Part shown: piece after piece, positions 6,415-11,186 of the stretch | Numbering within the stretch: position 1 is the stretch's first letter | Layout: each line of letters starts with the position of its first letter | Source: Oscillospiraceae bacterium | GTDB taxonomy: Bacteria; Bacillota; Clostridia; Oscillospirales; Ruminococcaceae | DNA length: 11,186 nucleotides | Direction of reading: 5' to 3' | Assembly (NCBI GenBank): GCA_016302655.1 | Contig: JAEDNF010000029.1 | Location: forward strand, 1-11,186 | Program-made: the position numbers and the translations under genes | Notes under the pieces: generated by a model | Database searches by the model: none | Told to the model about the DNA's origin: nothing | What the model saw: the letters and a program-made list of their open reading frames with translations, nothing else

Positions 6415-7317
6415 TTACTTTAAAATGTTAAGATATACGCTTCTCAGTCCGCTTTCTTCATCAACCTGCGCTACGCCGATAAATTCGCCCTCTACGCTCT
6501 TTAGTCTGAGACGAGTGCCTGCGGATACATCAAGCCCCATCCTTTTGCAGTCAAGTACGACGCCGTTCATGAACAGGCGTCTTTGCCTGTCATCAAGCGT
6601 AACTTCTTCATAGCACGAGAAAACACGCTCGGTAGGTATGATAAGGCTTCTTATCTCATCCGGAGTACAACCCCGGAGCGTTTCGATATCGTGACAGTCG
6701 CCAAGCGTAAAGCCTGCCGCCATTGTACGGCAAAGCGATGTCATTATTGCGCCGCAGCCGAGTTTTTCTCCGATGTCGCTTATGATCGTACGGATATATG
6801 TGCCTTTTGAGCAGTGTATATCCAGTACACCGGTGCGCTCGTTCTCGTCATAATCGGATAAGGTGATAGAATGTACAGTTATCGGTCTTGCCTTACGCTC
6901 TACTTCTATGCCCTTTCTTGCAAGGTCATAAAGCCGCTGTCCGTTTACTTTAACGGCAGAATACATAGGCGGAATCTGCATAATATCTCCCTGCATAGAA
7001 TTTACCGCCGAAGTGATATCGCTAAGCGATACCGCAGTACCATTCTCGCAAAGCGTCTTGCCCCATACATCCTGAGTATCGGTGGCAACTCCGAGCCTGA
7101 ACGAAGCACGGTAACGCTTATCTCCGACAGGATTTAAGTCCGCTGTCTTTGCGGCTCTTCCGATATAAATCGGGAGTACGCCCGTAGCCATAGGATCAAG
7201 CGTACCGCCGTGACCTATTTTTCTTGTACCTGCCGCCCTGCGCATTATTGCAACAACATCAAACGAGGTGAAGTCCTGCGGCTTATTTACACATATTACG
7301 CCGCTAAGCTCACTCAT
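6415..7317 (-). CDS. truB: tRNA pseudouridine-55 synthase
   Basis: TruB isomerises U55 in the T-loop of nearly all tRNAs and also helps tRNA fold. The 300-residue protein has the typical opening GVICVNKPQDFTSFDVV. The catalytic motif GHGGTLDPMATGVLP carries the nucleophile Asp41, and the KRYRA segment at about 67-71 belongs to the active site. The middle PPMYSAVKVNGQRLYDLARKG stretch and the SKGTYIRTIISDIGEKLG stretch are also family hallmarks. The C-terminal ~70 residues look like the small PUA-type extension of Gram-positive TruB. The ATG at 7317 overlaps the nrnA stop by 8 nt (ATGAGTGA) with a GAAGGC site upstream, so translation is probably coupled. It is an ordinary full-length copy. Confidence 0.96.
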   Translation of the reverse strand: MSELSGVICVNKPQDFTSFDVVAIMRRAAGTRKIGHGGTLDPMATGVLPIYIGRAAKTADLNPVGDKRYRASFRLGVATDTQDVWGKTLCENGTAVSLSDITSAVNSMQGDIMQIPPMYSAVKVNGQRLYDLARKGIEVERKARPITVHSITLSDYDENERTGVLDIHCSKGTYIRTIISDIGEKLGCGAIMTSLCRTMAAGFTLGDCHDIETLRGCTPDEIRSLIIPTERVFSCYEEVTLDDRQRRLFMNGVVLDCKRMGLDVSAGTRLRLKSVEGEFIGVAQVDEESGLRSVYLNILK

Positions 7318-8272
7318 TTGCCTTCAGCGCCTTTTCAAATACGGGGAGCAGTTTTGCCCTTACAAATTCTATACTGCCCTCTATCGAACAGCCTGCGGCT
7401 CTTGCGTGTCCTCCGCCGCCGAACAGGGCGCAGACGCTTCCTGCGTTTATCGGCTCGGCAGTACGCACGGATACTTTAAAAGTCGTAGGCCCTTTCTGCT
7501 TTACGGTAGCGCCCAGCTGGACGCCCTCGATCTGTCTTGGCATACTTGCAAGACCGTTAAAGTCCTCGCTGTCCACTCTTCCCTCAAAGCGCTCCATAAG
7601 CTCGGAAGTAAGCCAGACAACAGCTATCCTGTCATCGCAGAAAAACTCCATGTTCTGCAGTATCGCCTGTTCAAGCTCCAGTCTTCCCTTTGACTTCATA
7701 TCAAACAGCTTATAGTTGATGCCGCTTACATCAAAGTCGTACTCCATCAGCTTTGCCGCTATCGTATGCGTTTCGGGAGTGGTATTTGAATACTTGAAAC
7801 AGCCGGTATCGGTAGCTATTCCTGTATAAAGGCAGGACGCAATATCTCCGTCAACCGGTGCGTCAAGCTCGACAGCTATCTTATATATCAGCTCGCAAGC
7901 CGCCGCCGCATTCTGCTCTACAAGAGTATACTGTGCAAAAAGCTGTCTGCTCTCGTGATGGTCGATAGCAAGCATTATTTTGTCGCCGTACTGTGCGTCA
8001 AGGTCGCCGAGCAGTTTTCTGTCCGCAACATCAACGCTGACTATCGTCTTTGGCTCAAAATTCTGCTGAACAACGGTATCACGGAGAAATTCCATCCTCG
8101 GTGAAACAGCGTCCGCACAAACAGCTCTTGCCCGTTTGCCCATCTTCTGGAGTATACCGCAAAGGCCGTATGCACAGCCGAGAGTATCCCCGTCGGGATT
8201 TGCGTGAGACAGTATCAGAAAATCGTCGTTTTCTCTTAATATCTCCGCCGCTTTTTTAACATCGATGATCAT
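7310..8272 (-). CDS. nrnA: DHH-family nanoRNase / pAp phosphatase
   Basis: NrnA degrades very short RNA oligonucleotides to mononucleotides and removes the 3' phosphate from pAp, a by-product of sulfur and CoA metabolism. The 320-residue protein has the DHH-DHHA1 layout. Metal-binding motifs are HANPDGDTLG at 23-32, SVDVAD at 79-84, DHHES at 104-108 and ATDTGCFKYSNT at 153-164. The DHHA1 substrate motif GGGGHARAAG is at 285-294. All key residues look intact. The ATG at 8272 overlaps the rbfA stop as ATGA, preceded by an AAAGGGA site. Placement between rbfA and truB is the usual order in Firmicutes and supports NrnA over other DHH proteins such as RecJ or GdpP, which have extra domains. Confidence 0.94.
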   Translation of the reverse strand: MIIDVKKAAEILRENDDFLILSHANPDGDTLGCAYGLCGILQKMGKRARAVCADAVSPRMEFLRDTVVQQNFEPKTIVSVDVADRKLLGDLDAQYGDKIMLAIDHHESRQLFAQYTLVEQNAAAACELIYKIAVELDAPVDGDIASCLYTGIATDTGCFKYSNTTPETHTIAAKLMEYDFDVSGINYKLFDMKSKGRLELEQAILQNMEFFCDDRIAVVWLTSELMERFEGRVDSEDFNGLASMPRQIEGVQLGATVKQKGPTTFKVSVRTAEPINAGSVCALFGGGGHARAAGCSIEGSIEFVRAKLLPVFEKALKANE

Positions 8273-8658
8273 TCGTCTTCCCTTTCGCTGTCACCGCCGT
8301 CATTTTCGTCAGCCGGCTTTGGCAGCTTGCTTATCACCTCGCTGATATGCTCGTAATAATCCATAGAATTATCCGCAACGAATATCAGCTGAGGCAGCTT
8401 ACGCATTTTCACTCTCTCGTTTATCCTACGCTTAAAGAAGCCCTCTGCTTTTTTCAGATGCTCTGCGGCGGTCTTTGTGGTTTCGCCGCCGTCAAGCGTT
8501 GTGATATACACCTTGCAGTAGGACAGATCGCTTGTAAGCTCACAGCGTGAAACGCCTACCATAGCCTTTGCAACCATGCTGTCCTTGATATCACGCATAG
8601 CCGTTGATATCTCACGCTTTATATCCTCTGCAAGTCTTGCTGTATTGAAATTAGCCAT
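8269..8658 (-). CDS. rbfA: 30S ribosome-binding factor RbfA
   Basis: RbfA binds the immature 30S subunit and helps mature the 5' end of 16S rRNA; it is important in the cold. The 129-residue protein is of normal length, with one KH-like domain. Typical segments are the N-terminal helix (RLAEDIKREISTAMRDIKD), the strand region SRCELTSDLSYCKVYITTL, the helix KAEGFFKRRINERVKMRKLPQL, and IFVADNSMDYYEHISEVISKL. It ends in an acidic disordered tail (ENDGGDSEREDE). The start overlaps the infB stop by one base (TAATG). A GAGGAG inside the infB end, about 11 nt upstream, can serve as its ribosome binding site. Confidence 0.95.
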   Translation of the reverse strand: MANFNTARLAEDIKREISTAMRDIKDSMVAKAMVGVSRCELTSDLSYCKVYITTLDGGETTKTAAEHLKKAEGFFKRRINERVKMRKLPQLIFVADNSMDYYEHISEVISKLPKPADENDGGDSEREDE

Positions 8659-11186
8659 TAATCTCTGTACTCCTCGGTAACGAACGCCTCAAAGATATCT
8701 CCCTCTTTAATATCGGTGAACTTTTCGAGCGTTATACCGCACTCATAGCCTGCCGCTACTTCCTTTACATCATCCTTGAAGCGGCGAAGACCTGCTATCT
8801 TATCAACCGCAACGATAATGCCGTCACGGACTACTCTTACTTCGCCGTTTCTCTGTACCTTGCCGTCAAGTACATAAGAACCTGCAACAATGCCTACGCT
8901 TGACAGCTTCATAACCTGTCTTACTTCTACACGGCCTGTATCCACTTCTCTGTACTTGGGAGCAAGCATACCCTTCATGGCTGTTTCCATCTCTTCGATA
9001 GCGTCGTAGATAACTCTGTAAAGACGGATATCAACGCCGTCACGCTTTGCATTCTCGGCAGCCGCAGGGTGAGGTCTTACATTAAAGCCTACTATTATTG
9101 CGCCCGACGCTCTTGCAAGCATAACATCGCTCTCGGTTACTGCGCCGACAGCACCGTGGATAACTTCTACTCTTACTTCTTCATTGGACAGCTTTGACAG
9201 AGACTGTGAAACAGCTTCGACAGAGCCCTGTACATCCGCCTTGATAATGATGGGGAGCTTCTTCATAGAGCCTTCTTCGATCTGAGAGAACAGGTTGTCA
9301 AGGCTTACCTTCTTATAGAGCTTGAACTGTTCTTCCTTAGCGTCGAACTTTCTCTTTTCAACAAGCTCTCTTGCAAGCTTCTCATCTTCTACTGCGGCAA
9401 AGTCGTCGCCTGCGCTGGGTACTTCCGCAAGTCCCATTATCTCAACGGGTACAGAGGGACCTGCTTCTTTTACGGTTCTGCCCTTGTCGTCACGCATTAC
9501 ACGCACACGGCCTACAGCAGTACCTGCGATTATGGTATCGCCTGTGTGAAGTGTACCTGTCTGTACAAGTACGGTTGCAATAGGGCCTCTACCCTTGTCT
9601 ATTCTTGCTTCTATTACAACGCCCTTTGCGAGTCTGTCGGGGTTAGCCTTAAGCTCAAGCACATCGGCGGTGAGATTTACCATCTCAAGAAGCTCGTCGA
9701 TTCCGTCGCCTGTCTTTGCGGATACGGGTACGCAGATAACATCGCCGCCCCATTCTTCGCAGACAAGACCATGCTCGGTCAGCTCCTGCTTTACCTTTTC
9801 GGGATTTGCGGCAGGCTTATCCATCTTGTTTATTGCTACTATTATAGACAGATTTGCGGCTTTGGCGTGGTTTATAGCTTCAATTGTCTGAGGCATAATG
9901 CCATCGTCAGCGGCAACTACAAGTATAGCTATATCCGTTGCAAGAGCGCCTCTTGCACGCATAGCCGTAAACGCCTCGTGTCCGGGTGTATCAAGGAAGG
10001 TGATATCCCTGCCGCCTGCCTTTACTCTGTAAGCGCCTATGTGCTGGGTGATGCCGCCCGCTTCGCCTGCGGTAACATTTGCATTTCTTATCTTATCAAG
10101 CAGAGAGGTCTTGCCGTGGTCAACGTGTCCCATAACGACAACAACGGGTGAACGGGGCTGTAAGTTCTCATCTGTATCCTCAACCTCTTCAAACAGACGC
10201 TCCTCGATGGAAACAACTACTTCCTTAGTTACCTTTGCTCCGAGTTCTTCGGCTACTATGCAGGCAGTATCGTAGTCAACAGTCTGGTTAATGGTTACCA
10301 TAACGCCCAGTCCGAACAGCTTCTTTATTACATCGGCGGCTGTTACTTTAAGGCGTGAAGCAAGCTCGGAAACAACTATCTCATCGGGAACCTGGATCTC
10401 AAGCTGTTTCTTTCTTGCCTTTTCAAGCTCAAGGCGCTTGAGTTTCTGTGCCTCTGTTTCCTTCTTCTTGCTGAACTGCTGTTTGCCCTTCTGGGACTTC
10501 TGATTTATTTTCTGCTTTCTTGTAAAGCTGTCGTTCTGACGAATGTTTCTGCCCTCGGCTGAAGCGATCGTCTCGTACTTCTCGTTGTACTTGTCGAGGT
10601 TAACATAGCTTCCTCTTGTATCAACGTGCTTTGTGACCTGCTCGCCTCTCTGTACAGCCTCACCCTTGACATGCTTAGTCGGGGGTGCGTTTGTCTTGAT
10701 GTTTGAAAGGTCGATAACCGGCTGTGAAGGTGCGCTCTGTGCAGGCTTTGCGTCTCTGCGGTTATTGTTGAAACCGTTTCTGTTATCGTTTCTTCTGTCG
10801 CCGTTTCTGTCGTTACGGTCGTTTCTGCCCTGATATGCGCCGTTTCTGTCGCCTGTCTGTCTTGTGCGGTCGTTTGCATTTCTGTCAAAATTTCCGCCGG
10901 GCTTTCTGTCGGTTCTTTCGGGACGGTCGCCTCTCGGTCTGTCCTGCTGGGCAGGTCTGTCGCCGCGGTCGTTTCTCTGAGGCTTTGCCGCAGGAGCAGT
11001 CTGCTTCTTGTCGGCTGTATCTGCCTTAGGCTGTGACTTGGGCTCGGCTGTCTGAGGCTTAGTCTCGGCTTTTGCTTCAGACGCAGGCTCTGCCTTAGTC
11101 TCCGGCTTTGTTTCCGGCTTTGCTTCCTGTTTTGCTTCCGCCTTCTTCTCGGTCTTGGAAGTAGCCTTCTTTTCGGATTTCTCTTC
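8658..11186 (-). CDS. infB: Translation initiation factor IF-2, 5' end beyond the window
   Basis: IF-2 is the GTPase that brings initiator tRNA to the 30S subunit and promotes subunit joining. The frame is open without a stop from 8658 to the window edge, giving 842 residues with the start missing. Numbering from the edge, residues 1-60 are Lys/Glu/Ala/Pro-rich. Residues about 70-150 are rich in Arg, Asn, Asp and Gly with many DRN/NRN steps. Residues about 265-310 are the IF2_N domain ([20 protein letters not shown]). The G domain has GHVDHGKT at 353-360, DTPGHE at 399-404 and NKMD at 453-456, followed by domain II and the C-terminal initiator-tRNA binding part. The Met at 10301 (residue 296) lies inside IF2_N, in [11 protein letters not shown], and has no Shine-Dalgarno, so it is not the start. 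It heads the operon segment seen here. Confidence 0.97.
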   Translation of the reverse strand, partial: EEKSEKKATSKTEKKAEAKQEAKPETKPETKAEPASEAKAETKPQTAEPKSQPKADTADKKQTAPAAKPQRNDRGDRPAQQDRPRGDRPERTDRKPGGNFDRNANDRTRQTGDRNGAYQGRNDRNDRNGDRRNDNRNGFNNNRRDAKPAQSAPSQPVIDLSNIKTNAPPTKHVKGEAVQRGEQVTKHVDTRGSYVNLDKYNEKYETIASAEGRNIRQNDSFTRKQKINQKSQKGKQQFSKKKETEAQKLKRLELEKARKKQLEIQVPDEIVVSELASRLKVTAADVIKKLFGLGVMVTINQTVDYDTACIVAEELGAKVTKEVVVSIEERLFEEVEDTDENLQPRSPVVVVMGHVDHGKTSLLDKIRNANVTAGEAGGITQHIGAYRVKAGGRDITFLDTPGHEAFTAMRARGALATDIAILVVAADDGIMPQTIEAINHAKAANLSIIVAINKMDKPAANPEKVKQELTEHGLVCEEWGGDVICVPVSAKTGDGIDELLEMVNLTADVLELKANPDRLAKGVVIEARIDKGRGPIATVLVQTGTLHTGDTIIAGTAVGRVRVMRDDKGRTVKEAGPSVPVEIMGLAEVPSAGDDFAAVEDEKLARELVEKRKFDAKEEQFKLYKKVSLDNLFSQIEEGSMKKLPIIIKADVQGSVEAVSQSLSKLSNEEVRVEVIHGAVGAVTESDVMLARASGAIIVGFNVRPHPAAAENAKRDGVDIRLYRVIYDAIEEMETAMKGMLAPKYREVDTGRVEVRQVMKLSSVGIVAGSYVLDGKVQRNGEVRVVRDGIIVAVDKIAGLRRFKDDVKEVAAGYECGITLEKFTDIKEGDIFEAFVTEEYRD

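Noticed and set aside
9546..10151. 201-codon plus-strand open frame opposite infB
   Set aside because: It mirrors the conserved IF-2 G domain and has a Cys- and Tyr-rich translation typical of antisense shadows.
10299..10301. Internal ATG as a second IF-2 start (IF-2 beta-like)
   Set aside because: The upstream minus-strand sequence (GGACTGGGCGTT) has no Shine-Dalgarno, and the Met falls inside the IF2_N domain.
10505..10888. 127-codon minus-strand frame (Thr/Arg/Gln-rich) within infB
   Set aside because: It is an alternative frame of the low-complexity IF-2 N-terminal region. The Thr-rich translation follows from the repeated DNA, and the infB frame is open right through it.

Overview
The window is a stretch of a low-to-mid GC Gram-positive chromosome. 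It is most likely from Clostridia, probably a gut Ruminococcus-like member of the Oscillospiraceae. I infer this from the gene order infB-rbfA-nrnA-truB-ribF, the strong GGAGG-type ribosome binding sites, the protein sequence style and a GC-rich extragenic repeat at the left edge. Taxonomy is inferred and was not searched. All convincing genes lie on the minus strand, so transcription runs from the right end of the window to the left.

Right half (about 5491-11186): the downstream part of the conserved translation operon. In transcription order it holds infB (IF-2; its 5' end lies outside the window), rbfA (30S maturation), nrnA (DHH nanoRNase/pAp phosphatase), truB (tRNA pseudouridine-55 synthase) and ribF (riboflavin kinase/FAD synthetase). 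The first four are packed with 1 to 8 nt overlaps (TAATG, ATGA and ATGAGTGA junctions), which suggests translational coupling. ribF follows after a 33-nt gap and uses a TTG start with a strong ribosome binding site. The infB frame stays open to the window edge. The internal Met near 10301 is not the start, and upstream of it lie an IF-2 N-domain, an Arg/Asn/Asp/Gly-rich disordered tract and a Lys/Glu/Ala-rich tract.

Middle (about 558-5381): a four-gene membrane module made of an ABC ATPase, a six-helix ABC-2 permease, a GldG-like auxiliary protein with two membrane anchors, and a DUF4340 protein with one N-terminal anchor. It resembles the GldA/GldF/GldG set of Bacteroidetes gliding bacteria, but in this type of organism its substrate and role are, to my knowledge, not established. 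A 109-nt gap after ribF contains a plausible promoter, so the module may be its own transcription unit.

Left edge (1-557): a 107-nt gap with a long imperfect hairpin, a 92-residue protein of unknown function, a perfect 12-bp stem-loop that probably ends the unit, and a GC-rich multi-hairpin repeat. That repeat includes a textbook G-quadruplex motif.

I saw no tRNA, rRNA, CRISPR array, insertion sequence or phage gene. The best candidate for an under-described system is the ABC/GldG/DUF4340 module, possibly together with the small protein downstream.
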